From an uncultured Paracoccaceae bacterium (lineage in GTDB: Bacteria; Pseudomonadota; Alphaproteobacteria; Rhodobacterales; Rhodobacteraceae): a DNA stretch of 29,553 nt. The notes beneath the pieces are model-generated. The model worked only from the letters and a program-made list of their open reading frames with translations. It did not search any database and had not been told where the DNA came from. Numbering within the stretch: position 1 is the first letter of the stretch; every line of letters starts with the position of its first letter. The position numbers and the translations under genes were made by a program. The stretch covers positions 1-29,553 of the forward strand of contig CALFYQ010000337.1 of NCBI GenBank assembly GCA_937952085.1. Reading direction: 5' to 3'. This document shows, piece after piece, positions 16,014 to 22,576 of this stretch.

Positions 16014-16790
16014 TCAGGCGCCGTCCGTCAGGAACTGCTCCTTCAGGATGCGCTCGTTGAGGCCGTGGCCGGGGTCGTAGAGGAGGTGGATGGCGATGTC
16101 CTTGTGGAAGGCCACATCCACCTTCGAGACCTGCCGCACCTCGGTCGAATCCGCCACCGCGAGGATCGGCCGCTTCGCCTCCTCGAGCGCCTCGATCGTC
16201 ACCTCGGCGACATGCGGCAGCACCGCGCCGCGCCAGCGCCGCGGCCGGAAGGCGGAGATCGGCGTCAGCGCCATCAGTTCGGACTCGATCGGCAGGATCG
16301 GCCCGTGCGCGGAGAGGTTATAGGCGGTGGAGCCGGCCGGCGTCGCCACCAGGATGCCGTCGCAGATCAGCTCCGGCATCCGCTCCCGCCCGTCCACCAG
16401 GATGCGGAGCTTCGCCGCCTGGAAGGTCATCCGGAGGAGCGAGACCTCGTTGATGGCGAGCGCCTCCGTCACCATGCCGTTGACCGTGGTGGCGCGCATC
16501 CGGAGCGGGTGGATCGTCGTCTGCTCGGCGGTGTTGAGCCGCTCCAGCAGGTCGTCCTCGGAATAGCCGTTCATCATGAAGCCGACCGAGCCGCGGTTCA
16601 TGCCATAGACCGGCGCCTTGAGGTGCAGCGTGTCGTGCAGCGTGTGGAGCATGAACCCGTCGCCGCCGAGCGCGACGATCACGTCGGCCTGCGCCGCGGG
16701 CTTCTGGCCGTAGCGCGCCGTCATGCGCTGGAGCGCCTCCTGCGCCGCGGGCGCGCTCGACGCGGCGAAATGGATCTTCTCGAAGGCCAT
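16014..16790 (-). CDS. nadK: NAD kinase
   Basis: A 258-residue NAD kinase, phosphorylating NAD to NADP. The active-site GGDG is seen in IVALGGDGFMLHTLH. NRGSVGFMMN and the LLRMTFQAAKLRILVDG segment follow, and ILVATPAGSTAYNLSAHGPI carries the conserved threonine/serine loop. The length fits the short alphaproteobacterial form. The same frame stays open for another 400 codons upstream, but that is the shadow of glyA. ATG 16790 has GGAG about eight bases upstream and gives the expected N-terminus (MAFEKIHF). Divergent from glyA across 174 bases. Confidence 0.93.
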   Translation of the reverse strand: MAFEKIHFAASSAPAAQEALQRMTARYGQKPAAQADVIVALGGDGFMLHTLHDTLHLKAPVYGMNRGSVGFMMNGYSEDDLLERLNTAEQTTIHPLRMRATTVNGMVTEALAINEVSLLRMTFQAAKLRILVDGRERMPELICDGILVATPAGSTAYNLSAHGPILPIESELMALTPISAFRPRRWRGAVLPHVAEVTIEALEEAKRPILAVADSTEVRQVSKVDVAFHKDIAIHLLYDPGHGLNERILKEQFLTDGA

Positions 16791-16896
16791 GCCCGACTCC
16801 CCGCCCCTTGGCGGCCGACCTTGCCCCGCAGAGGCCGGAGTCGCAATGACGGGGTGCACGCGCGTCGCCGCCGGGCGCCGGAACGGCGGAAAGCGC

Positions 16897-16927
16897 GGGA
16901 CATGGGGCGCCGTGCGCGCTATGTCCC
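16897..16927 (+). promoter_or_regulatory. Predicted glyA promoter embedded in an inverted repeat
   Basis: GGGACA (16897-16902), 17 bases and TATGTC (16920-16925) make a plausible promoter, with a weak first half of the -35 box. The same bases form a perfect inverted repeat GGGACAT (16897-16903) / ATGTCCC (16921-16927). It may be an operator or chance. Transcription would start near 16932, some 33 bases before the glyA ATG. Confidence 0.4.
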
Positions 16928-16964
16928 CGCCCAACGTCGAATCCCCCGCGAAAGGACCCGAAGG

Positions 16965-18260
16965 ATGGACGCTTCGATCCGCGATTCCGGCTTCTTCACC
17001 GAACCGCTTTCGAGCCGCGACCCCGAGATCGCCGCCGCGCTGCGCGCCGAGCTTGGCCGCCAGCGGGACGAGATCGAACTGATCGCCTCGGAGAACATCG
17101 TCTCGCGCGCGGTGATGGAGGCGCAGGGCTCCGTCGCCACCAACAAGTATGCGGAGGGCTATCCGGGCCGCCGCTATTATGGCGGCTGCCAGCATGTCGA
17201 CGTGATGGAAACCCTCGCGATCGAGCGGGCCTGCAAGCTCTTCGGCGCCGGCTTCGCGAACGTGCAGCCGAATTCCGGCAGCCAGGCGAACCAGGGCGTC
17301 TTCCTCGCCCTCCTCCAGCCCGGCGACCGCTTCCTCGGCATGGACCTTTCGGCCGGCGGCCACCTTACCCACGGCGCGAAGGTGAACGTTTCGGGCAAGT
17401 GGTTCGAAGTCGCCTCCTACGGCGTCCGCCGGCAGGATTCGCAGCTCGACTATGACGAGCTGGCGCGGAAGGCCGAGGAGACGAAGCCGAAGCTGATCAT
17501 CGCTGGCGGGTCCGCCATCCCGCGGATCATCGACTTCAGGAAGTTCCGCGAGATTGCGGATTCGGTCGGCGCCTACCTGATGGTCGACATGGCCCATTTC
17601 GCCGGCCTCGTGGCCGCCGGGCTCTACCCGAACCCGCTCGAATACGCCCATGTCGCGACGACGACGACGCACAAGACGCTCCGCGGCCCGCGCGGCGGCA
17701 TGATCCTGACGAACGACGAGGCGCTGGCGAAGAAGTTCAACTCGGCGATCTTCCCGGGCATGCAGGGCGGCCCGCTGATGCATGTCATCGCCGCCAAGGC
17801 GGTGGCCTTCGCCGAGGCGCTCCGCCCCGAGTTTCGCGCCTACCAGGCGGCCGTCATCGCCAACGCCAAGGCGCTGGCGGACGAGCTGATGAAGGGCGGG
17901 CTCGACATCGTCACCGGCGGCACCGACTCGCACCTCATGCTGGTCGACCTCCGGCCGAAGAAGGTGACGGGCGTCGCCACCGAGAAGGCGCTCGGCCGCG
18001 CCCACATCACCTGCAACAAGAACGGCATCCCGTTCGACCCGGAGAAGCCGACGATCACCTCCGGCGTCCGTCTCGGCTCCCCGGCGGCGACGACGCGCGG
18101 CTTCGGCGAGGCGGAGTTCCGCGACGTGGCGCGGATGATCGTTGAGGTCGTCGACGGGCTCGCCGCCAATGGCGATGAAGGCAACGCGGCGGTGGAAGCG
18201 GCGGTGAAGGCCAAGGTCGCCGCCTTGACCGCGCGGTTCCCGATCTACGACGGGCTCTGA
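16965..18260 (+). CDS. glyA: Serine hydroxymethyltransferase
   Basis: A 431-residue PLP enzyme that interconverts serine and glycine and supplies methylene-tetrahydrofolate. Signatures include ELIASENIVSRAVMEAQGS at the N-terminus, KYAEGYPGRRYYGGC, the PLP-holding DMAHFAGLVAAGLYPNPL, and TTTHKTLRGPRGG with the Schiff-base lysine Lys237. Length and ends match the bacterial family. The frame is open far upstream, but ATG 16965 gives the normal start. AAGGA precedes it by nine bases, and a second candidate, GAAGG, abuts the ATG. It is transcribed alone: nadK is divergent and the downstream gene is convergent. A strong hairpin begins eight bases after the stop. Confidence 0.96.
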   Translation: MDASIRDSGFFTEPLSSRDPEIAAALRAELGRQRDEIELIASENIVSRAVMEAQGSVATNKYAEGYPGRRYYGGCQHVDVMETLAIERACKLFGAGFANVQPNSGSQANQGVFLALLQPGDRFLGMDLSAGGHLTHGAKVNVSGKWFEVASYGVRRQDSQLDYDELARKAEETKPKLIIAGGSAIPRIIDFRKFREIADSVGAYLMVDMAHFAGLVAAGLYPNPLEYAHVATTTTHKTLRGPRGGMILTNDEALAKKFNSAIFPGMQGGPLMHVIAAKAVAFAEALRPEFRAYQAAVIANAKALADELMKGGLDIVTGGTDSHLMLVDLRPKKVTGVATEKALGRAHITCNKNGIPFDPEKPTITSGVRLGSPAATTRGFGEAEFRDVARMIVEVVDGLAANGDEGNAAVEAAVKAKVAALTARFPIYDGL

Positions 18261-18268
18261 GGGGCGTG

Positions 18269-18294
18269 CCCCTGATTCAAGGTTGAATCGGGGG
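18269..18294 (+). terminator. Long hairpin directly after glyA (left end of the palindromic element)
   Basis: CCCCTGATTCAA (18269-18280) pairs with the bases at 18283-18294, giving about eleven base pairs with one T-G pair and a four-base loop. Its centre is the 16-nt palindrome GATTCAAGGTTGAATC (18274-18289). It starts eight bases after the glyA stop, as a terminator would, but no U-run follows. A related palindrome lies behind the facing gene at 18664-18679. Confidence 0.5.
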
Positions 18295-18663
18295 CTATAC
18301 CGCTGATTTCCTTATCGCATCGAAACTCCTGAATGCGAATCGACGGGCGCGCACGTCCGACCAAACCGGCCGCCGTCCCTCGCCACATCAGGCATAGACT
18401 CTCGCCCGATTTGTCCCGCTTCAAATCGGGCTACGGCCGCCCATCCCGGGGCGGCCGCATTCGCGCCCGCCTGGGCGACCAGATCTCGATTTCCGGGCCG
18501 TCGCTCCCGGCCCAACCCTCTTCGGCCTCCGCGTTCGCTCCAGGCCGAAGGACCGGGCGTCCTTCCGCAGGAAGGCCGCTGATCCGGTCCGGGGGTTGCC
18601 GAGAAAGCGGGGCGCACAGGCCATGATCTGGATTACTCATTCCAGATCAACGCTCTAGCCACC

Positions 18664-18679
18664 TTATCAACCTTGATAA
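18664..18679 (-). terminator. Palindrome behind the TIGR03084 gene (right end of the element)
   Basis: TTATCAA (18664-18670) and TTGATAA (18673-18679) form a perfect 16-nt palindrome, lying 16 bases beyond the TIGR03084 stop in the direction of its transcription. It shares the ten-base core of the palindrome behind glyA in inverted orientation. It lacks a following U-run, so a terminator role is only a guess. Confidence 0.35.
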
Positions 18680-18695
18680 AGCCGCCCGGCCCCGC

Positions 18696-19508
18696 TCAGC
18701 GCGCCGCCTTCTTCCGATAGCCCGGCGGCGGCGGGTCGTTCGGCGGGCCGGCGAAGCATTGTGCGATCGCCATCCAGCGGCCGGCGTTCGGCCCGGTCGT
18801 GGAGAGGTCCACATCGGCGACGTTCCGTGTCTGCGCGACGACCTGCGCGAAGCCGACGGCGGAGCCCGTCACCCGCTCGTCGTCCCGCGGCTCGCCCCAT
18901 TCCCAGACCGCGCCGGAGGGGCCGATCAGCCGCACGAAGGGCACCGGCTCGGGAACCGGCTCGCCGCGGTTGATGAAGGTCCAGCCATAGGTCGAGACGC
19001 CGAGATGGCAGATGTTGCGGACCCGGTCCGCCTCCGCCCGGTCGAGGCCGAGAAGGTCGAACACCTCCTGCCCGTGCGCCCAGGTCTCCATCTGCCGCGC
19101 GGTGATGGAGGAGCGGGCGGACATGTCTGGCCCAAACCATTTCAGCCGCGCCTTCGGGTCCGCGCCGGCGAAGGCGTCGGCCAGCCGCTCCGTCTCCGCC
19201 GCCCAGGCGCCGAGCAGGGCGCGGCCCGAAAGGCCCCGCTCGGCCAGCCAGTCGTTCTGGATCTCGATCAGCCCCCGCCCCGCCGCCATGCCGGCGACGA
19301 TCGGCGCGGAGAAGACACGGAAGGCGTCGGCGTCGGTCAAGGAAAGCCGCGCGGCGACGTCGAACATGTGGAGATGGCCGATCACGTCGGCCACCATCCA
19401 GGCCTTGAAAAGGGTCGGCGCGGCGAGTTCCGCCTCGCTCAGATCGACCAGCGCGGCCTTGAGGACCCGCGCCTCGGCGCGGAAATCCTCGGCCTCCGGG
19501 ATGCTCAC
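18696..19508 (-). CDS. TIGR03084-type metal-binding protein (DinB/maleylpyruvate-isomerase-like)
   Basis: A 270-residue protein of the TIGR03084 family. It is related to the N-terminal metal-binding domain of mycothiol-dependent maleylpyruvate isomerases and to DinB four-helix bundles. Candidate metal ligands are the histidines of ADVIGHLHMFD near residue 45-50, and of METWAHGQEVFDLLG and the following helix. The C-terminal half is beta-rich. The start is GTG 19508, overlapping the gcrA stop by four bases (GTGA), so it is translated by coupling with gcrA. No mycothiol pathway is expected in this organism, so the true chemistry is unknown. Confidence 0.8.
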   Translation of the reverse strand: MSIPEAEDFRAEARVLKAALVDLSEAELAAPTLFKAWMVADVIGHLHMFDVAARLSLTDADAFRVFSAPIVAGMAAGRGLIEIQNDWLAERGLSGRALLGAWAAETERLADAFAGADPKARLKWFGPDMSARSSITARQMETWAHGQEVFDLLGLDRAEADRVRNICHLGVSTYGWTFINRGEPVPEPVPFVRLIGPSGAVWEWGEPRDDERVTGSAVGFAQVVAQTRNVADVDLSTTGPNAGRWMAIAQCFAGPPNDPPPPGYRKKAAR

Positions 19509-20125
19509 CGGCGGAACGCGCCGCCGGTGCGGACGCGGCCGCGATCCCGGTCGCGGCGGGAGGACATCGGCTGGAACGCCACCGACACATGCGCCTCGCA
19601 ATAGGGTTTGCCGGGATGCGCCGGCAGGCCGCAGAAGGCGAAATCGGTGGTCGCCGGGTCGCCGATCGGCCATTTGCAGGTCCGCTCGGTCAGCTCCAGC
19701 AGCGTGAGCCGCTTGGCCTTCTTCTCCATCGCGGCGAGCGCCTCGGCGGTGCGCTGCGCGTCCTCCACCATGGCCGGGGTCGGCGGCGGCGGCTCGCGGC
19801 GGCCGGGCTGCGGCGCGGCGGCGACCGGGGCGGCCGGCGCGGCGGCCGGCTTGGCGGCGACCGGCTCGGGCCGCGCCTCCGGCTCCGGCGCGGCGGGCTC
19901 GGGCGCGGCGGGCGCCTCCTCGACGACGGGCTTCGCCGGCTTCGCCTCGGCCGCGGGCTTCGCCGCGGTGCGGTTCGAGAGGCCGAGCCGGTGGACCTTG
20001 CCGATCACTGCGTTGCGGGTGACGCCGCCGAGGGTCTTGGCGATCTGGCTCGCGCTCTGGCCCTCGTTCCACATCTGCCGGAGCTGCTCTACGCGCTCGT
20101 CGGTCCAGGTGAAGCCGTTCTCCAT
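19505..20125 (-). CDS. gcrA: GcrA cell-cycle regulator
   Basis: A 206-residue alphaproteobacterial transcription factor that binds sigma-70 and stimulates promoters carrying GANTC sites methylated by CcrM. The N-terminal DNA-binding domain (FTWTDERVEQLRQMWNEG, then QIAKTLGGVTRNAVIGKVHRLGL) covers residues about 5-49. A long Ala/Pro/Glu linker (residues about 53-120) follows. The C-terminal sigma-contacting domain carries the cysteine/histidine pattern of TCKWPIGDP and FCGLPAHPGKPYCEAH. Both ends match the family, and the linker is longer than in Caulobacter. It overlaps the TIGR03084 gene by four bases and has its own predicted promoter. Confidence 0.95.
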   Translation of the reverse strand: MENGFTWTDERVEQLRQMWNEGQSASQIAKTLGGVTRNAVIGKVHRLGLSNRTAAKPAAEAKPAKPVVEEAPAAPEPAAPEPEARPEPVAAKPAAAPAAPVAAAPQPGRREPPPPTPAMVEDAQRTAEALAAMEKKAKRLTLLELTERTCKWPIGDPATTDFAFCGLPAHPGKPYCEAHVSVAFQPMSSRRDRDRGRVRTGGAFRR

Positions 20126-20165
20126 CGATCCCGTCCCTCTCCTCGGCCCGTGTCGCGAAGGCCCG

Positions 20166-20194
20166 GATTTAATGCCTGCCCGGCGTCAGGGCAA
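20166..20194 (-). promoter_or_regulatory. Predicted sigma-70-type promoter of gcrA
   Basis: On the minus strand TTGCCC (20189-20194), a 17-base spacer and TAAATC (20166-20171) precede gcrA. Transcription would start near 20159, about 34 bases before the ATG at 20125. No GANTC site is present in this short region. The leader holds GAGGAGAGG-like purine runs suitable for ribosome binding. Confidence 0.45.
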
Positions 20195-20214
20195 GGCGGG
20201 AGGGCGATGCGCGT

Positions 20215-20658
20215 TCAGCCCTCCATCGCCGCGTTCCAGCGCGCCTGCATCTCCTCGGGCGCGACCGGCTCCCCCGCCGTGGCGAGGAACCAGGCGTGGC
20301 CGAACGGGTCGGAGAGCAGGCCGCTCCGGTCGCCGTAGAACTCGTCCTTCGGCGGGCGGAGCGCCGTCGCGCCCTCGGCCATCGCCCGCGCGAAGACCGC
20401 ATCCACATCGTCGACATAAAGGTGGAGCTTCACCGGCGTGCCGCCGATGCTCTCCGGCGAGAGCGCGCCGAAATCCGGGTACTCGTCCGCCAGCATCAGC
20501 CGCGCGCCGCCGAGGGACAGCTCGGCATGGCCGATGCGCCCGTCGCCCGGGTCGACGAGGCGGAAGATCTCCTCCGCGCCGAAGGCGGCCTTGTAGAAGG
20601 CGATCGCGCGCTCCGCGCCGCGGACGCAGAGATAGGCGGAAAGGGCCGGATTCGGCAT
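20215..20658 (-). CDS. VOC family protein (glyoxalase/PhnB-like)
   Basis: A 147-residue vicinal-oxygen-chelate fold protein of the PhnB/YdeP-like glyoxalase subgroup. It opens with LSAYLCVRGAERAIAFYKAAFGAEE, the usual first beta-alpha-beta unit, and has GHAELSLGGARLMLAD, LHLYVDDVDAVFARA and the end block LSDPFGHAWFLAT. His residues in GHAEL and FGHAW plus a nearby acid could bind a metal. AAGGAGA lies seven bases before the ATG. It is divergent from a tetR gene across 46 bases, so it is probably that regulator's target. Ligand unknown. Confidence 0.88.
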   Translation of the reverse strand: MPNPALSAYLCVRGAERAIAFYKAAFGAEEIFRLVDPGDGRIGHAELSLGGARLMLADEYPDFGALSPESIGGTPVKLHLYVDDVDAVFARAMAEGATALRPPKDEFYGDRSGLLSDPFGHAWFLATAGEPVAPEEMQARWNAAMEG

Positions 20659-20669
20659 CGCGATTCTCC

Positions 20670-20705
20670 TTGATTTCCATATTTACGTTACGTATCGTTT
20701 CGATA
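20670..20705 (+). promoter_or_regulatory. Predicted tetR promoter and candidate TetR operator
   Basis: TTGATT (20670-20675), 17 bases and TATCGT (20693-20698) place transcription start at or next to the tetR ATG (20705). The palindrome TATCG-TTT-CGATA (20693-20705) covers the -10 box and start point and is a candidate operator. The nearby TACGTTACGTA run (a direct TACG repeat) is another. Confidence 0.45.
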
Positions 20706-20713
20706 TGAAGCAA
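20685..20713 (-). promoter_or_regulatory. Predicted promoter of the VOC gene
   Basis: On the minus strand TTGCTT (20708-20713), 17 bases and TAACGT (20685-20690). The -35 box lies inside the start of tetR. It overlaps the opposing tetR promoter almost fully, so one bound repressor could block both. Confidence 0.4.
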
Positions 20714-21307
20714 GCGGAATCCGAGCCACCCCGCCGCGGCCGCCCGAGAAGCGAAGCGGCCCGCGCCGCGGCGCTCGAAGCGGCGCGGGCGCTTCTCGCC
20801 GAAGCGGGGCCGGCGCGGCTCACCATCGAGGCGGTGGCGGCGCGAGCCGGCGTCGGCAAGCCGACGATCTATCGCCACTGGGCCAATGCGCAGGAACTCG
20901 CCATGGCGGCGCTGATGGAGGCCGCCCCGAAGCCAGAGGCCCCGGCGGCGCCGAAAGGCCTCGCCGCGCTTTCCGACCTCCTCGAGGAGACGGCGGCGCG
21001 CCTCGCCTCCCGCGAGGGGCGCCAGGCGGCCCAGATGCTCGCCGCGGCGGACCCCGAGAGCGAGCTGTTCCGCGCCTTCCGGAACCGCGCCGTGCTCGAC
21101 GGCCGGCGCCGCGCGCGGACGCATCTCCTTGAGGCGATGGCGGCGGGCGAGGCGCGGGACGATCTCGACCCCGACCTCGCGCTCGACCTCCTTTTCGGCG
21201 CGCTCTACCTCCGCGTCCTCCTCGCCCACGCGCCGCTTTCGCCCGGCTTCGCGGCCGAGGCGCTGCGCCTCGCGCTCGAAGGGGCGGCCCCCCGCCCGAT
21301 TGATTGA
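20705..21307 (+). CDS. TetR/AcrR family transcriptional regulator
   Basis: A 200-residue repressor. After a basic lead (PPRRGRPRSEAA) the helix-turn-helix domain spans residues about 18-65, with LTIEAVAARAGVGKPTIYRHWANAQEL as the recognition part. The C-terminal domain (about 75-200) is helical and alanine-rich, resembling the TetR_C_11-like group, and would sense a ligand. No ribosome-binding site precedes the ATG and the predicted promoter puts the transcript start there, so the mRNA may be leaderless. It probably controls itself and the divergent VOC gene. Downstream lies a strong hairpin before argD. Confidence 0.9.
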   Translation: MKQAESEPPRRGRPRSEAARAAALEAARALLAEAGPARLTIEAVAARAGVGKPTIYRHWANAQELAMAALMEAAPKPEAPAAPKGLAALSDLLEETAARLASREGRQAAQMLAAADPESELFRAFRNRAVLDGRRRARTHLLEAMAAGEARDDLDPDLALDLLFGALYLRVLLAHAPLSPGFAAEALRLALEGAAPRPID

Positions 21308-21339
21308 CAGCGCCCCGGCGCTCGCCGATAACGCGAGCC

Positions 21340-21375
21340 AGCCCCGCCCGGCAGACCGGGCGGGGCTTCGGCTTT
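21340..21375 (+). terminator. Strong GC-rich hairpin between tetR and argD
   Basis: AGCCCCGCCCGG (21340-21351) pairs perfectly with 21356-21367 across a four-base loop CAGA, giving 12 base pairs. It is followed by TTCGGCTTT, a weak T-rich tail. It probably ends the tetR transcript. It leaves only about 30 bases before the argD start, so argD needs a promoter in or beyond the hairpin or relies on read-through. Confidence 0.65.
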
Positions 21376-21400
21376 GATATTGCCCCGAAAGGAGGGCGCG

Positions 21401-22576
21401 ATGATCCCGACCGTGATGCCGACCTATGCGCGGACCGAGCACGAGTTCGTTCGCGGCGAAGGCGCCTGGCTGATCGACGGTCAGGGCCGACGCCATCTCG
21501 ATTTCGGCGCGGGCATCGCGGTCAACGTTCTCGGCCACGCCCATCCGAAGCTGACCGCCGCGCTCACCGAACAGGCCGGCAAGCTTTGGCACACGTCGAA
21601 CCTTTATCGCGCCCCCTGGCAGGAGAAACTCTCCGTCCGGCTCTGCGAGCTCACCTTCGCCGACACCGTGTTCTTCACGAATTCGGGCGCCGAGGCGATG
21701 GAGCTCTGCTTCAAGCTGGTGCGGAAGTACCAGCACCATGTCGGCAAGCCCGAGAAGACGGACATCGTCGTCTTCGAGGGCAACTTCCACGGCCGGACGA
21801 TCACCGGCATCTCCGCCTCCGGCGCCGAGAAGATGGTGAAGGGCTTCGGCCCGCTCCTGCCCGGCTTCGTGCGCGTGCCGATCGACATCGAGGCGGTGAA
21901 GGAAGCCGTCTCGAAGGAGAAGACGGCCGCCATCGTGATCGAGCCGGTGCTCGGCGAGGGCGGCATCGTCGCGGTGGAGCCCACGTTCCTCCGCGAGCTT
22001 CGCAAGATCGCTGACGAGGCCGAGGCGCTTCTCGTCTTCGACGAGATCCAGTGCGGCGTCGGTCGCACCGGCAAGCTCTTCGCCCATGAATGGGCGGGGA
22101 TCGAGCCGGACGTGATGGCGATCGCCAAGGGCATCGGCGGCGGCTTCCCGATCGGCGCCTGCCTCGCCACCGAAAAGGCGGCGGCCGGCATGGTCGCCGG
22201 CACCCACGGCTCGACCTATGGCGGCAACCCGCTCGGCTGCGCGGTGGCGACCGCGGTGCTGGAGGAGGTGACGGCGCCGGGCTTTCTCGACCATGTGAAC
22301 CGCATGGCCGGGCGGCTCCGTCAGAAGCTCGGCGCCCTCGTCGACGCGCATCCGACGGTCTTCGCCGAGGCGCGCGGCGAGGGGCTGATGCTCGGCCTCA
22401 AATGCGTCGTCCCGAACGGGGACGTCGTGAAGGCGGCCTATGGCGAGGCGCTTCTCACCGTTCCGGCGGCGGAGAACGTGGTCCGCATCATGCCGCCGCT
22501 CAACGTCACCGAGGAAGAGATCGACGAGGCGGTCCGGCGGCTCGACGCCGCGGCGGAGCGGCTGGAGGCGGCGTGA
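21401..22576 (+). CDS. argD: Acetylornithine aminotransferase
   Basis: A 391-residue class III PLP aminotransferase of arginine synthesis, converting N-acetylglutamate semialdehyde to N-acetylornithine. The PLP lysine is Lys243 in AIAKGIGGGFPIGA. FTNSGAEAMELC, FHGRTI and VFDEIQCGVGRTG (PLP-contacting Asp) are all present. AGGAGG at 21390-21395 sits five bases before ATG 21401; an earlier in-frame ATG at 21374 lacks a site. The stop overlaps the argF GTG by four bases, so the two enzymes are translated in a coupled way. ArgD can also serve as succinyldiaminopimelate aminotransferase in lysine synthesis. Confidence 0.94.
   Translation: MIPTVMPTYARTEHEFVRGEGAWLIDGQGRRHLDFGAGIAVNVLGHAHPKLTAALTEQAGKLWHTSNLYRAPWQEKLSVRLCELTFADTVFFTNSGAEAMELCFKLVRKYQHHVGKPEKTDIVVFEGNFHGRTITGISASGAEKMVKGFGPLLPGFVRVPIDIEAVKEAVSKEKTAAIVIEPVLGEGGIVAVEPTFLRELRKIADEAEALLVFDEIQCGVGRTGKLFAHEWAGIEPDVMAIAKGIGGGFPIGACLATEKAAAGMVAGTHGSTYGGNPLGCAVATAVLEEVTAPGFLDHVNRMAGRLRQKLGALVDAHPTVFAEARGEGLMLGLKCVVPNGDVVKAAYGEALLTVPAAENVVRIMPPLNVTEEEIDEAVRRLDAAAERLEAA

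Larger units (their letters stand above)
18266..18683. repeat. Palindrome-rich non-coding element with imperfect terminal inverted repeats
   Basis: This fills the 435-base gap between the glyA stop and the stop of the convergent TIGR03084 gene. The left end (from 18277) and the reverse complement of the right end (down from 18676) match at 25 of 33 ungapped positions, including an identical ten-base core TCAAGGTTGA. Between them are stems at 18315-18320/18333-18338, 18404-18413/18422-18431, 18434-18442/18449-18457, 18495-18500/18508-18513, 18520-18528/18542-18550, 18550-18556/18584-18590 (with 18561-18566/18570-18575 inside it) and 18624-18632/18641-18649. No open frame in it looks like a gene. 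It may be a MITE-like repeat or a structured RNA; I cannot tell which. Confidence 0.6.

Noticed and set aside
16014..18005. Minus-strand open frame of 663 codons across glyA and nadK
   Set aside because: Only the last 258 codons are NAD kinase. The rest is the high-GC antisense shadow of glyA with no recognisable protein sequence.
18312..18617. Open frame of about 100 codons inside the palindromic element
   Set aside because: No ribosome-binding site, no domain, and the region is explained by consecutive inverted repeats. Several overlapping frames are equally open, as expected by chance.
18266..18683. Retron, group II intron or integron recombination site
   Set aside because: No reverse transcriptase, integrase or transposase gene occurs in the window and the terminal repeats do not match patterns I know for those elements. 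Only a generic MITE-like or RNA hypothesis is kept.
20186..22351. Minus-strand open frame of over 700 codons opposite tetR and argD
   Set aside because: It lies antisense to well-supported genes and its translation is low-complexity Arg/Ala/Gly sequence typical of high-GC shadows.
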